In this document: piece after piece, positions 34,575-43,396 of the stretch
How positions within the stretch are numbered: position 1 is the stretch's first letter
Layout of the letters: each line of letters starts with the position of its first letter
Assembly: GCA_903869675.1 (NCBI GenBank)
Contig: CAIQAB010000030.1
Location: forward strand, 1-45,532
Origin: an uncultured Verrucomicrobiota bacterium
GTDB taxonomy: Bacteria > Verrucomicrobiota > Verrucomicrobiia > Opitutales > Opitutaceae
Direction: 5' to 3'
DNA: 45,532 bases
The notes under the pieces: generated by a model
Seen by the model: only the letters and a program-made list of their open reading frames with translations
What the model was told of the DNA's origin: nothing
Databases searched by the model: none
Position numbers and translations under genes: made by a program

Positions 34575-35729
34575 ATGTCCACTTTCGCTCCCGCGCCCAG
34601 ACTGCCCGCCATCCGGGTGCGTTGCGTGCATGCGCTGGACGCGCCAGGGGATCAGCGCCGCGTGGGTCTGATCGGCACCGTCGTCGCGCATCTTTTGCTG
34701 CTCGCGATTATTCTCCTGCTGCCGGACGACCTGATGGAGCGCGATAGCGGCGTGACCACCCCGGTGGTGAATTCCAATTTTGAAATCGAAGTCAGCCCGG
34801 AGCTGGTGCGTCCAGTCACGCCGGCCATCCCTCCGCAACGTTTCGTCGAGGTAAATCCAGCCGCGCCCGAGAACGCGCCGGACGACACCTCGCTCTACGG
34901 CGCACAGAACCAGCAGGTGGCCCAACCGTTGCCCAGCCCTCAGACCGATAGCGACGCGCCCAAGGTGGAGGGCGAAGGCAAAAACGAAGCGACGGCCTTG
35001 GTCAGCGGTCTAGCCACCCCTGAGGAGCAACCATCCGCCTCGGAAGTGCTCGCACCGGCTTTTACCCCGCGCGAACCGCCTTCGCTGGTGCCGGAAAAAC
35101 CCATTGCGGAGCAGGCTCCGGCCAAGGCGGTAAATCCGCTCGTCGGCGGGGAGCAATTGCTGGGCGACGCGGATGGCGGCATCGGCACCACCACCACCTC
35201 GTTACCACCCGTAGCCGGGGCGGAGGCCGGGGAGAATCCGGTGAAGGGCACGGCGGCCGGACGCGCTGCGACCGGGGGGTATTTTGACGGAACCCCGGCC
35301 ATTGACCGTGCCCGTCCGCAGGAACGCCCCCGGCTCTCCGCGGCGGCGGTGAATGCGCGCAAGACTTCCACTATAAAAAATGAATTTGGCTCCCAGAATA
35401 TCGGCGCGGTCGCTTACAACGCGAAATGGAGCGCTTACGGGGAATACCTTCAGCGCCTCATCGATGCGGTGCAGGGCCAGTGGGAGCGGCTTATCCAGCG
35501 CAGTTCGTTTTACCCGGCCTCGGGCTCGACGGTGCGCGTGGTCTTCAAGATCGACGCCTCCGGAGTCATTTCCGAGGTCGTGCGAGTCGACGGCACCGGA
35601 GCCGAGCTCGCCCGGCGATTGTGTGTCAGCGCGATCACCGAGCGCGCCCCCTATGGCGACTGGACGGACGACATGATTGCCGTCCTCGGTCGCGAGCAGG
35701 AAATCACCTTCACCTTTTTCTACCAATGA
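34575..35729 (+). CDS. TonB-like energy transducer protein
   Basis: A 384-residue protein with a short cytoplasmic N-terminus, a single transmembrane helix (about residues 30-49, GLIGTVVAHLLLLAIILLLP), a long Pro/Glu/Ala-rich periplasmic spacer and a C-terminal domain with TonB/TolA-like features (SGSTVRVVFKIDASG, then VRVDGTGAELARRLC). This layout fits a TonB-type protein that couples the proton-motive force to outer-membrane receptors. No exbB/exbD genes are in this window. The stop overlaps the start of the pseudouridine synthase gene (ATGA). Confidence 0.75.
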   Translation: MSTFAPAPRLPAIRVRCVHALDAPGDQRRVGLIGTVVAHLLLLAIILLLPDDLMERDSGVTTPVVNSNFEIEVSPELVRPVTPAIPPQRFVEVNPAAPENAPDDTSLYGAQNQQVAQPLPSPQTDSDAPKVEGEGKNEATALVSGLATPEEQPSASEVLAPAFTPREPPSLVPEKPIAEQAPAKAVNPLVGGEQLLGDADGGIGTTTTSLPPVAGAEAGENPVKGTAAGRAATGGYFDGTPAIDRARPQERPRLSAAAVNARKTSTIKNEFGSQNIGAVAYNAKWSAYGEYLQRLIDAVQGQWERLIQRSSFYPASGSTVRVVFKIDASGVISEVVRVDGTGAELARRLCVSAITERAPYGDWTDDMIAVLGREQEITFTFFYQ

Positions 35730-36484
35730 CCACCCCCTCCGCCACTGCCTTCGAACTGCCGCTGGGCCCGGGGATCGAGGTTCTCACCCGGGCTCCGGGC
35801 GGGCTTGTCGCCTTTGACAAACCGGCCGGCGTGCTCTCGCACCCGAACATGAAGAGCGAGCAACCGCGGGCGCTGTTGACCTGCGATTACTCGATCGAGG
35901 GTGAGTTTTACCACTGGGTCGATGCCGCCGGGGTCGCTCGCCACTTGTGGCTGCTCAACCGCCTCGATTCGCATACCTCGGGGGTAATCCTCGGCTGCCT
36001 TGAGGGTGAACTGGCGAAGCGCATCCGGCTGCTCTTTCGCCAGAAGCACATTCACAAATCCTACCACGCCTTGGTTTTTGGAAAACCCTCGAAGTCGAAC
36101 GATGTCTGGCGAGACCGCCTCGCGATCGAGAAACGCGGCGGGCAGGTGCGGGCCAAGGCGGGCGAAGGCATCCCCAGTGAATCCGAGGTCAAGGTCCTCC
36201 GGCAGCGTCGTGACGGCGCGACTGCTCTTGCTTTGATCGAGCTGACCCCGCGCACCGGTCGCAGCCACCAGCTACGCGTGCAATGCGCCCACCGCCGTCT
36301 GCCCATCGTGGGCGACGCGACCTATGGCGATTTTGGGGCCAACCGGGCCTTGGCCAAGGCCACCGGTATCAAGCGCCTGTGCCTGCATTCCCACGCCACC
36401 CGCTTCGACTACGAACAGGATGGCCGCGTCGTGCATTTCAGCGCGGTCGCCCCGACTCCGCCGGAGATGCTGGGACTGCTTTGA
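35726..36484 (+). CDS. RluA-family RNA pseudouridine synthase
   Basis: A 252-residue enzyme that isomerises uridine to pseudouridine in rRNA or tRNA. The catalytic Asp81 is in LLNRLDSHTSGV, with FDKPAGVLSHP (about 30-40) before it and the family motifs ELTPRTGRSHQLRVQCA (about 172-188) and IVGDATYG after. No S4 domain is present. The ATG overlaps the preceding tonB-like stop as ATGA, so the two are translationally coupled. The target base cannot be told from sequence. Confidence 0.9.
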   Translation: MTTPSATAFELPLGPGIEVLTRAPGGLVAFDKPAGVLSHPNMKSEQPRALLTCDYSIEGEFYHWVDAAGVARHLWLLNRLDSHTSGVILGCLEGELAKRIRLLFRQKHIHKSYHALVFGKPSKSNDVWRDRLAIEKRGGQVRAKAGEGIPSESEVKVLRQRRDGATALALIELTPRTGRSHQLRVQCAHRRLPIVGDATYGDFGANRALAKATGIKRLCLHSHATRFDYEQDGRVVHFSAVAPTPPEMLGLL

Positions 36485-36523
36485 GGACGGGAAATCAATT
36501 CTCCAAAAGTTCAGGATAAAATA

Positions 36524-36578
36524 GTTACCACGAATCACGCGGATTCGCACGGATACAGCCGGACAATCCGTGGTTAAC
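36524..36578. repeat. Palindromic intergenic repeat (ACCACGGAT type), copy 2
   Basis: GTTACCACGAAT and ATCCGTGGTTAAC form an imperfect inverted repeat with internal CACGGAT and CGGATTC units, related to the copy at 31203-31275. It occupies the gap between the pseudouridine synthase and the dehydrogenase. Confidence 0.7.
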
Positions 36579-36666
36579 TTAATCATGTTTCTAGTTTTCC
36601 GTTCGATTCAGAGACATTGGGATTGTTGTCCATGGAGTGACTGGTTGAAGTGCTCTTTTAACAATA

Positions 36667-37656
36667 ATGAAGGGACTCGTTGTTTTAGATGCTCAGGCCT
36701 TTGAACTAATCTACGGCGCAGAATATCTGGCCGAGATTGCTAGGCGCGTGGAACTGCTGACCGGACCATTGACGAAGGAGGACCTGGCCGCCCGGCCGGA
36801 CTTACTCGCTCAAGTTGAGGTGATTTTTTCCGGTTGGGGGGCCCCTGTTCTCGATGCGGCTTTTCTCGAAGCTGCACCCAAGTTACGGGCGGTTTTTTAC
36901 GGTGCGGGCACGATCCGTTATTTCACCACTGATGCGTTCTGGGCGAGGGGCATCACCATCTCCAGTGCCTATGCGATGAACGCCGTGCCGGTGGCGGAGT
37001 TCACGCTCGCGACAATTTTATTGAGCCTTAAAAACTTCTGGCAATCCGCCTACGGCGCCAAGGCGTTGGGTCGTTTCCCGGAACGCCCCCGCTGCGCCGG
37101 CGCCTTTGGCAGCAAGGTCGGCCTGATCTCGCTCGGTATGATCGGGCGGCTGGTGCGTGAACGACTACGGCCCTTTGACCTGGAAGTGCTCGCTTACGAT
37201 CCGTTTATGACGCCGGAGCAGGCCACCGTGCTCGGGGTCGAAATGGTCTCGCTCGATGAAATTTTCCGCCAATGCGACGTGGTGAGTCTGCATACGCCTT
37301 GGCTGAAGTCGACCGAGGGCCTGATCCAAGGGCGGCACTTTGAACTGATGAAGCCCAATGGGACTTTTCTTAACACGGCGCGCGGCGCGGTGGTGAGGGA
37401 GGGCGAGATGATCGAGGTGCTGACCCGCCGGAGGGATCTCACCGCGCTGCTCGATGTCACTTATCCGGAGCCGCCCGTGCCGGATTCCCCTTTGTGGAAA
37501 TTACCCAACGTCGTCATGACGCCGCATATCGCCGGTTCCCAGGACCGCGAGTGCCGTCGCATGGGTCGTCTCATGCTGGATGAGTTTGATCGCTGGGTGC
37601 GCGGCGAAAACCTGAAGTGGGCCATCTCCAAGGAGAAGGCGGCGCTTCTGGCCTGA
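36667..37656 (+). CDS. D-isomer-specific 2-hydroxyacid dehydrogenase
   Basis: A 329-residue NAD(P)-dependent oxidoreductase of the D-2-hydroxyacid dehydrogenase family. Catalytic residues are in place: R239 (LNTARGAVV), E268 (VTYPEPP) and H287 (MTPHIAGS). The dinucleotide-binding loop reads VGLISLGMIG (151-160), so the first glycine of the usual GxGxxG is Ser155. The substrate is unknown. It stands alone after an intergenic repeat and is convergent with rnc, one base apart. Confidence 0.9.
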   Translation: MKGLVVLDAQAFELIYGAEYLAEIARRVELLTGPLTKEDLAARPDLLAQVEVIFSGWGAPVLDAAFLEAAPKLRAVFYGAGTIRYFTTDAFWARGITISSAYAMNAVPVAEFTLATILLSLKNFWQSAYGAKALGRFPERPRCAGAFGSKVGLISLGMIGRLVRERLRPFDLEVLAYDPFMTPEQATVLGVEMVSLDEIFRQCDVVSLHTPWLKSTEGLIQGRHFELMKPNGTFLNTARGAVVREGEMIEVLTRRRDLTALLDVTYPEPPVPDSPLWKLPNVVMTPHIAGSQDRECRRMGRLMLDEFDRWVRGENLKWAISKEKAALLA

Positions 37657-37657
37657 T

Positions 37658-38359
37658 TTAAATGCCGCCGGCGGGGTAGGTTTTCAAGGCCTCGCGGGCG
37701 GCGGCTTCCTCGGCGGTTTTTTTCGACGGACCGCGACCGGAGCCGAGCGGCCGGTCAGCGAGAGTGAGCGTGCAGGCGTATTCCTTGGCGTGGTCGGCGC
37801 CGCCGCACTGCACGGTTTCGTAGCGCAGAGCGGAGTTGCCGTGGAGGGGTTGCACCAGCTCCTGCAGCCGGCCCTTGGGGTTGTCACCCTCCAGGCCCGC
37901 GGCGAGGCGTTCGTGCACGGGGCCGTAGATGGCGAGCACGCGAGCACGGGTGGTTTCCAGCCCGGCATCGAGGTAGAGGGCGCCGATCAGGGCTTCGAAG
38001 GCGTCTTCAAGATTGGACGGGCGGGTGCGGCCCTCGGGGGTGTTTTCGCTGCCGCCCAGCCGGAGGGTGGCGTCGAGCCCGAGGTCGAGGGCGAGTGCGG
38101 CCAGGGTGCGCCCGTTGTTGAGGACCGAGCGGCGGCGGCTCAAGGCGCCCTCCGGCTCGACGGAAAAGAGAAGGAAGAGCTCGGTGGTGAGCACATGCCC
38201 GAGCACCGCATCGCCGAGGAACTCCAGCCGCTGATTATGCGGTCCGGCGCCGGGGTGTTCGTTGAGATAGCTCGGATGGGTAACCGCCTCGAGCAGCAAA
38301 GCCGGCCGGGTGAAAACATAGCCCAGCCGGGCTTGGAGGGAGACGAGCGGATCGTTCAT
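37658..38359 (-). CDS. rnc: Ribonuclease III
   Basis: A 233-residue double-strand-specific endoribonuclease for rRNA and mRNA processing. The signature QRLEFLGDAVLG (about 43-54) carries E46 and D50, and the second acidic motif is NLEDAFEALIGALYLD (about 115-130). The C-terminal double-stranded-RNA-binding domain begins near NPKGRLQELVQ and includes GPSKKTAEEAAAREAL. Its start overlaps the stop of the upstream ABC permease gene (ATGA on the minus strand), an unusual operon partner. Confidence 0.95.
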   Translation of the reverse strand: MNDPLVSLQARLGYVFTRPALLLEAVTHPSYLNEHPGAGPHNQRLEFLGDAVLGHVLTTELFLLFSVEPEGALSRRRSVLNNGRTLAALALDLGLDATLRLGGSENTPEGRTRPSNLEDAFEALIGALYLDAGLETTRARVLAIYGPVHERLAAGLEGDNPKGRLQELVQPLHGNSALRYETVQCGGADHAKEYACTLTLADRPLGSGRGPSKKTAEEAAAREALKTYPAGGI

Positions 38360-39159
38360 GACGAGGCGCTGGCGTAGCGGCGCAGGCCGGCATTAAAAAC
38401 CGCGATGGCGACAGCCAGCCAGAAAACGGTGACTCCGAGCATCCAGACGAGCAGGCCGGGCTCGAAGCCGTAGATCAGCAGGCGGGCGGGGACGTTGCTC
38501 ACCACCACCACCGGCAGGGCGTAGACAAACACCACCCGGGCGATGCCGCGCAGGGCCTCGCGGGGCAGGCGGGAGAACTCCGTGAGGCCGAAGTAGCCGC
38601 CCTCGATGCCCTTGGCGCTTTGCAGCCAGAATACCATGGAGATGATCGCGAGCAGCGTCGCGTAGTGCAGCACCAGCCCGCACAACACCAGGCCGGCGTA
38701 GACCGCGATCTGCGCGGCGGAGGGGTCGAGGTGGAGCCGGTGGGCGGAGTAAACTACGATGGCCAGGGCAACCGGAACGTTGACTAGGCCGTCGAGGTCG
38801 AACTTGCGGGTCGAGACCATGAACAGCGGCCAGCCGGGCTGGGCGAGGAAGAAGTCGAAGGTGCCGCTGCGGACGTTGCGACCAAGCTCGAACAGGTTGC
38901 TCCAGAAAAACGCCATCAGCAGGCGTTGCACGAGTAGGGTGGTGCCGACGAGCAGGAGCATCTCGTATTTCGACCAGCCGGCGATGGAATCGGTGTGGTC
39001 ATAGATGACCCCGACAAGCAGCACGTTCACACTCATCCAAAACAACTCGACCAGCGCCCACATGAGGAAGTCGCCTCGAAACATCATCGCCCGCACCAGC
39101 GAGTAACGGATGCTGGCGAGCCAGATGCGGAGGTGGCGGAGCAGGGCGGACATGGGCAA
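38356..39159 (-). CDS. ABC-2 type permease
   Basis: A 267-residue membrane protein with about six hydrophobic segments, of the ABC-2 permease type related to DUF990. It starts MPMSALLRHL; Met3 is an alternative start. It lies 15 nt after the stop of a second, similar-sized permease and overlaps rnc by 4 nt. No ATP-binding subunit is encoded next to the pair, so the ATPase must come from elsewhere. Substrate unknown. Confidence 0.82.
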   Translation of the reverse strand: MPMSALLRHLRIWLASIRYSLVRAMMFRGDFLMWALVELFWMSVNVLLVGVIYDHTDSIAGWSKYEMLLLVGTTLLVQRLLMAFFWSNLFELGRNVRSGTFDFFLAQPGWPLFMVSTRKFDLDGLVNVPVALAIVVYSAHRLHLDPSAAQIAVYAGLVLCGLVLHYATLLAIISMVFWLQSAKGIEGGYFGLTEFSRLPREALRGIARVVFVYALPVVVVSNVPARLLIYGFEPGLLVWMLGVTVFWLAVAIAVFNAGLRRYASASS

Positions 39160-39174
39160 AGGGGTGACGCGGGC

Positions 39175-39990
39175 TTAACCGCCGACCGCGGTGTGGCGGC
39201 GGAGACCGCGGGTCCAGAGAAGGCGCGCCAAAGCAAACAGGGCGACGGCCCACCCGGCTTGGATGGCCAGGCCTTGCAGCGCGACAGAGAGGTCCGTGAT
39301 GCGGCCGGTCAGTAGTGCGGTCGGGAAATACATTTGGTAGTAATAGGGCAGCCAGCTCGAGAGTTGGTAGAGCCAGGGCGGCATCAAATCCAAGGGGAAG
39401 ATCTGGCCGCCAAGCACCGCCTCGACGGCCAGCGAGAGGATGATGAAGGACTGGATCTCCAGAAACCAGAAGGTCAGCATGCCAAAGCAGTAGGCGATGG
39501 TGAACTGAATGAAGGCCGACAGCAGCAGAGCAGGCGCGGCTACCGCATAGAGTGCGAGGTGTTCCCCGGCGGGCAGGGCGAGCTTGGGTCCGATGAAGGG
39601 CAGGATGCACAGGAACGGCACCAGGGAGAGCACTCCGGTGACGAGGCGGGCCGAGAAATAAAGGCTGAGGCGGTAGGCAAAGTAGTTGATCGGCTTGGTC
39701 AGGAATTGGTTGATTAGACCGTTCCGAATCTCCTCGGAGATTTCATAATCATCGTTCGCCGCGCTCAGGAAAAACTGCAGGATCAGCAGGACGACGAAAT
39801 AGGTCAGGGTGGCGGCGAGCGGGAAGCCGCCGATCTCGCTCTGGCCGGCGTAGGCCGCGCCCCAGAGGATGAAGATATAGACCAGATGCAGCAGCGAGAA
39901 GGTCGCGCGGATGGCGAAGTTCCAGCGGTAGACGAGGCTGGTCTGGATGCCGGTCAGGAAAACCTGACGGTATTTGGCGACGACGGACAC
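39175..39990 (-). CDS. ABC-2 type permease (DUF990-like)
   Basis: A 271-residue membrane protein with about six transmembrane segments. The N-terminal region (YRWNFAIRATFSLLHLVYIF) and a cytoplasmic stretch EISEEIRNGLINQFLTKPIN (about 83-102) are typical of DUF990-like ABC-2 permeases, which usually occur as a permease pair with one ATPase. Here it pairs with the downstream permease, while the gene 15 nt upstream encodes a ParA ATPase, not an ABC ATPase. Substrate unknown. Confidence 0.85.
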   Translation of the reverse strand: MSVVAKYRQVFLTGIQTSLVYRWNFAIRATFSLLHLVYIFILWGAAYAGQSEIGGFPLAATLTYFVVLLILQFFLSAANDDYEISEEIRNGLINQFLTKPINYFAYRLSLYFSARLVTGVLSLVPFLCILPFIGPKLALPAGEHLALYAVAAPALLLSAFIQFTIAYCFGMLTFWFLEIQSFIILSLAVEAVLGGQIFPLDLMPPWLYQLSSWLPYYYQMYFPTALLTGRITDLSVALQGLAIQAGWAVALFALARLLWTRGLRRHTAVGG

Positions 39991-40005
39991 GGTGGCGAAG
40001 CGCGT

Positions 40006-40788
40006 TTATTTTTTCGCGAGGCCGAAGCGCTCGATCACTTCCCGGGCGAGACCGCGATAGGCGGCGGCACCGGGGGACGTGTTGTCGTAGGTAAAGATGG
40101 TCTGGCCGAAGCTCGGGGCCTCGCTCAGGCGCACGGTGCGGGGGATGACGGTTTTGAAGATCTGATCGGGCAGGTGGTTTTTCACCTCTTCAACGACCTG
40201 GCGCGAGAGGTTGGTGCGCATGTCAAACATCGTCATGACCACGCCGCCCAAGGAGAGTTCTGGATTCACAGCGGTCTTGATGCGTTCGAGGTTGCGCAGG
40301 ATCTGGCCGAGGCCCTCGAGGGCCATGTATTCGCACTGCAGGGCGATGAGCAGGTGGTCGGCGGCGCTGAGGCTGTTCATTGAAAGCATGCCCATGGAGG
40401 GCGGGCAATCGATGACGATGGCGCGGAATTGGCCGGAGGCGCGCACGGGTTGCAGCACGGCACGGAGCCGGCCGAGGTAGTTCTCTTTGCCGGCAAGTTC
40501 GATCTCCAGGGCGCCGAGGTCCTCCTCGCTGGGGATCAGGGAAAGACGTTCGCTAGAGGTCGCCACGATCATCTCGGCGGCAGCGCCTTCACCGCGCAGC
40601 GGGCCGTAAAGGGAGCGCCCTTCCTGCTTTTCCACGCCGATGGCGGACGTGGCGTTGGCCTGGGGGTCGAGATCGACCAGCAGGGTGGGGATTTTTTTCT
40701 CGGCCAGAGCGGCGGCGAGGTGGACGGCGGTGGTGGTCTTGCCGACGCCGCCCTTTTGGTTGGCGATGGTGAAAACGGTGGTGGGCAT
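40006..40788 (-). CDS. ParA/Soj-family ATPase
   Basis: A 260-residue ATPase starting at the ATG at 40786-40788, where the family N-terminus TVFTIANQKGGVGKTTTAVH begins. The deviant Walker A motif is KGGVGKTT (about 11-18); Walker B-like segments are LLVDLDPQANAT and AIVIDCPPSMGML. ParA proteins position or segregate DNA or other cargo. Chromosomal parA is normally followed by parB, but here two ABC-2 permeases and rnc follow. Whether it is the chromosome-partitioning ParA or an orphan is not decided. It is divergent from the PRMT-like gene. Confidence 0.92.
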   Translation of the reverse strand: MPTTVFTIANQKGGVGKTTTAVHLAAALAEKKIPTLLVDLDPQANATSAIGVEKQEGRSLYGPLRGEGAAAEMIVATSSERLSLIPSEEDLGALEIELAGKENYLGRLRAVLQPVRASGQFRAIVIDCPPSMGMLSMNSLSAADHLLIALQCEYMALEGLGQILRNLERIKTAVNPELSLGGVVMTMFDMRTNLSRQVVEEVKNHLPDQIFKTVIPRTVRLSEAPSFGQTIFTYDNTSPGAAAYRGLAREVIERFGLAKK

Positions 40789-40928
40789 CAGGGGAAGCGG
40801 GTTGGAGCCGGAGTGATAAGACGCAAGCGAGGGAGGGTGGGGCAAGCGCGCGGTGGCGGACATTGCGTTTGGCGGGCCGGGAGGCAAGGTCGCCACTTCG
40901 TCGCCTCCGGCGCAATCACGTTCCCCTC

Positions 40929-42026
40929 ATGTTTTTCACCCTGCTTCGCCGCCTCAGCGCCGGTTTATTTGCTACTTTGCGCGGGTTTTCCCGGCGCGGA
41001 GGCACCTGGGTGCAGGCTCGGCCGGCACTCGCCGCCTGGGTTTATGGCGATCCGGATGAGGCCGACCGGATTAGCGAGGCCGAGCTGGCGGAGGAAAATT
41101 ACCGGGACTTTAACCACCGTTATTTCGCGGGTTTCGGGGAGCAGGAGAAGATGCTCGCGGATGGTCCGCGCATGGCCTTTTACGCGGCGGCGGTGGCGCG
41201 GCGGGTGCGGCGGGGGGACCGGGTGATCGACCTCGGCACGGGCACGGGCATCCTCGCGGCCTTTGCGGCAAAAAGCGGCGCGGCGCGGGTCTATGCGCTC
41301 GATCATTCGGACATCCTCCGTCAGGCGAGGCGGTTGGCGGAGGCGAATGGATTGGCCGGGGTGGAATTTATCGCGACACACAGCCGGGACTTCACCCTGC
41401 CGGAGCGGGTGGACGTGATCCTGCACGAGCAGATGGGCGACTACCTCTTTGACGAAGCGATGGTGGCCAATGTCATCGACTTACGGGAGCGCCTCTTGCG
41501 GCCGGGCGGGGTGATCGTGCCGAGTTGTTTCGAGTTCTACTGCGAACCCGCGAAGGTGCGGGAGGAGCGCCGCATTCCCTTTCTTTGGGAGCTAAACGTC
41601 CAAGGATACGATTACGCCTGCCTGGAAGACGAGCGGCCGGATAATCCCGATTACTACCGGCACATCGGTTGCGATCCGGGGATGATCGAGCATTTCCTCG
41701 GTGAGGCCGCGCCGGCGCTGAAGATCGACCTCATGACGCTGCAGTCCGACGAGCCGGCCTGCGAGCTTTCGGTCGTGCGCACGGTGGTAAAACCGGGTCG
41801 GCTGGATGGGTTCGTGGTGTTTTTTCGCGCCCTCGAGGGGGACGATCTGGTCTTGAGCTCCAGCCCGCTAGACGCCGGGCGTGCGCCGCATTGGGGATTC
41901 AGAATCCTGCGCACGGAGGCGGCGGATTTCAAGGCGGGGGAGGTGATCACGCTCACCCTGCGGGTTGGTTCGTGGGCGGAGCCAAGCGGGTGGCGGTGGA
42001 GCTGGAAGCGCTCGGCGGGCGGTTAA
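40929..42026 (+). CDS. PRMT-like SAM-dependent methyltransferase
   Basis: A 365-residue class I methyltransferase from the ATG at 40929. The SAM site is VIDLGTGTGILAAFAAKSGA (about 99-118) with acidic D125 at the end of strand 2. Several features match protein arginine methyltransferases: a YF-x-GFGEQEKML segment before the Rossmann fold (about 65-76), a double-E-like loop in VDVILHEQMGDYLFDE (E167 and E176), and a THW-loop-like PHWGFRIL near the C-terminus with a beta-barrel-type second half. PRMT-like proteins are uncommon in bacteria. The target is unknown. It overlaps the convergent Nif3-like gene by 4 nt. Confidence 0.82.
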   Translation: MFFTLLRRLSAGLFATLRGFSRRGGTWVQARPALAAWVYGDPDEADRISEAELAEENYRDFNHRYFAGFGEQEKMLADGPRMAFYAAAVARRVRRGDRVIDLGTGTGILAAFAAKSGAARVYALDHSDILRQARRLAEANGLAGVEFIATHSRDFTLPERVDVILHEQMGDYLFDEAMVANVIDLRERLLRPGGVIVPSCFEFYCEPAKVREERRIPFLWELNVQGYDYACLEDERPDNPDYYRHIGCDPGMIEHFLGEAAPALKIDLMTLQSDEPACELSVVRTVVKPGRLDGFVVFFRALEGDDLVLSSSPLDAGRAPHWGFRILRTEAADFKAGEVITLTLRVGSWAEPSGWRWSWKRSAGG

Positions 42027-42778
42027 AGCGGGTTCTCGGTGGCGATGAACTCCCACGGCAGGCCGAAGTGGCGGGCGGCCTCGGTGGCAAGGGCGCGCAC
42101 ACCGTGCACCTCGGTGGCGTAGTGGCCGCAGCAGTAGAGGTTCAAGCCGTGTTCCTCGGCAAAATTATACCACTCCTCGCGCAGCTCACCGGTCACGAGA
42201 GTATCGATGCCGAGGGCGGGGAGTTCGGGCACGGCGCTGTTGCCGCTGCCGCTGCAAAAGGCCACGCGTGCCGGGCGGGAGGAGCCATGCTCGATCGCGA
42301 CGACCCGCCCGTAGTTTTTCTCCAACGCGGCCCGCAGGGCGGAGCGCCCGCCGGAGTAGGGCGCGGAGCAGGCGACGGGTTCGCTGCCCGGCGGGGTGAG
42401 AAAGGTGGCGTCAGGGGTAAGGCCGAGCTGGCGGGCCAGGAGGGGGTTGTTGCCTAGCTCGGGGTGGCCGTCGAGCGGCAGGTGGCAGCCGTAGACCGCG
42501 AGGTTGGCGTGGATGGCGGTGGCGAAGCGCGCATAGCAGGCGCCGACGAGGGGCTGGGGCGGGGTCCAATAGAGGCCGTGGTGAACGATCAGGAAATCGA
42601 TCCCGGCGGCGGCGGCGCGGGCGAAGGGCACGCGGCCGGCATCCACGGCGGCGCCGAGGCGGGTGACGCGGCCTTCGTTTTCCAGTTGGAGACCGTTCAG
42701 GGCGTTCGGGTGGTCTTTCCAAGCGTGGCGGCGGGTGCGTTCGTCGCAAAAACGCACAACTTCAGCGAGGGTAGGCAT
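42023..42778 (-). CDS. Nif3-like dinuclear metal centre protein
   Basis: A 251-residue member of the Nif3/YbgI (GTP cyclohydrolase I type 2-like) family, hexameric proteins with a two-metal site. Probable metal ligands are His-His in FLIVHHGLYW (about 63-72) and the C-terminal HYATEVHGV (about 217-225); NGLQLENEG near residue 28 is also typical. The biochemical function of the family is not settled. It is divergent from the dCMP deaminase gene. Confidence 0.9.
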   Translation of the reverse strand: MPTLAEVVRFCDERTRRHAWKDHPNALNGLQLENEGRVTRLGAAVDAGRVPFARAAAAGIDFLIVHHGLYWTPPQPLVGACYARFATAIHANLAVYGCHLPLDGHPELGNNPLLARQLGLTPDATFLTPPGSEPVACSAPYSGGRSALRAALEKNYGRVVAIEHGSSRPARVAFCSGSGNSAVPELPALGIDTLVTGELREEWYNFAEEHGLNLYCCGHYATEVHGVRALATEAARHFGLPWEFIATENPL

Positions 42779-42861
42779 GTGCTTGAACGTGGGCCGGACG
42801 GGTAACGGCGCGAGCTTGTTTTGGGTTGGCGTTTACGAGGGCAGGGCCTTCGCTCGGAGGG

Positions 42862-43335
42862 ATGTCGCAAGCGCCCTCGCCCGTCGATTTGATCGCCGCC
42901 GCCACCGCCGGCTTTGACGGCCGTCCCTCGTGGGACGACTACTTCATGGCGACGGCGGTGCTGCTCTCCACCCGCAGCTCCTGCGAGCGCCTGCACGTCG
43001 GCTGTGTCATCGTGAGCGCGGGGGAGCGGAAAAACCGGCTGATCGCGGCCGGCTACAACGGCTTTTTGCCCGGCACGCCGCACACCTCGCGGGTGCGGGA
43101 GGGGCACGAGCAGGCGACGGTCCACGCGGAGCAAAACGCCATCGCCGACGCGGCGCGGCGCGGCAGCTCGGTCGAGGGCTGCACCGCGTATGTGACTCAT
43201 TTCCCGTGCATCAACTGCGCCAAGATCCTGGCGGCGGCGGGCATCGCCGAAGTGCGGTATCGCATCGATTATAAGAACGATCCGCTGGTCGAGCCCTTGC
43301 TGGCCGATGCCGGTGTGCGCATTGTTAAACTCTGA
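42862..43335 (+). CDS. dCMP/cytidine-type deaminase
   Basis: A 157-residue zinc-dependent deaminase most like deoxycytidylate deaminase, which makes dUMP for thymidylate synthesis. The zinc site is complete: HAE in VHAEQNAI (about 90-97) and CxxC in FPCINCAKI (about 117-125). The motif GYNGFLPGTPH (about 66-76) is typical of dCMP deaminases. It starts at the ATG at 42862. The 3' end and the yqgE-like gene are 61 bp apart. Confidence 0.9.
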   Translation: MSQAPSPVDLIAAATAGFDGRPSWDDYFMATAVLLSTRSSCERLHVGCVIVSAGERKNRLIAAGYNGFLPGTPHTSRVREGHEQATVHAEQNAIADAARRGSSVEGCTAYVTHFPCINCAKILAAAGIAEVRYRIDYKNDPLVEPLLADAGVRIVKL

Positions 43336-43396
43336 ACCGCCCCGCCGAGCCCCCGCTTTGCCCCAGCGGATGCGGCGATTACCTTTTCTCTTCCGC

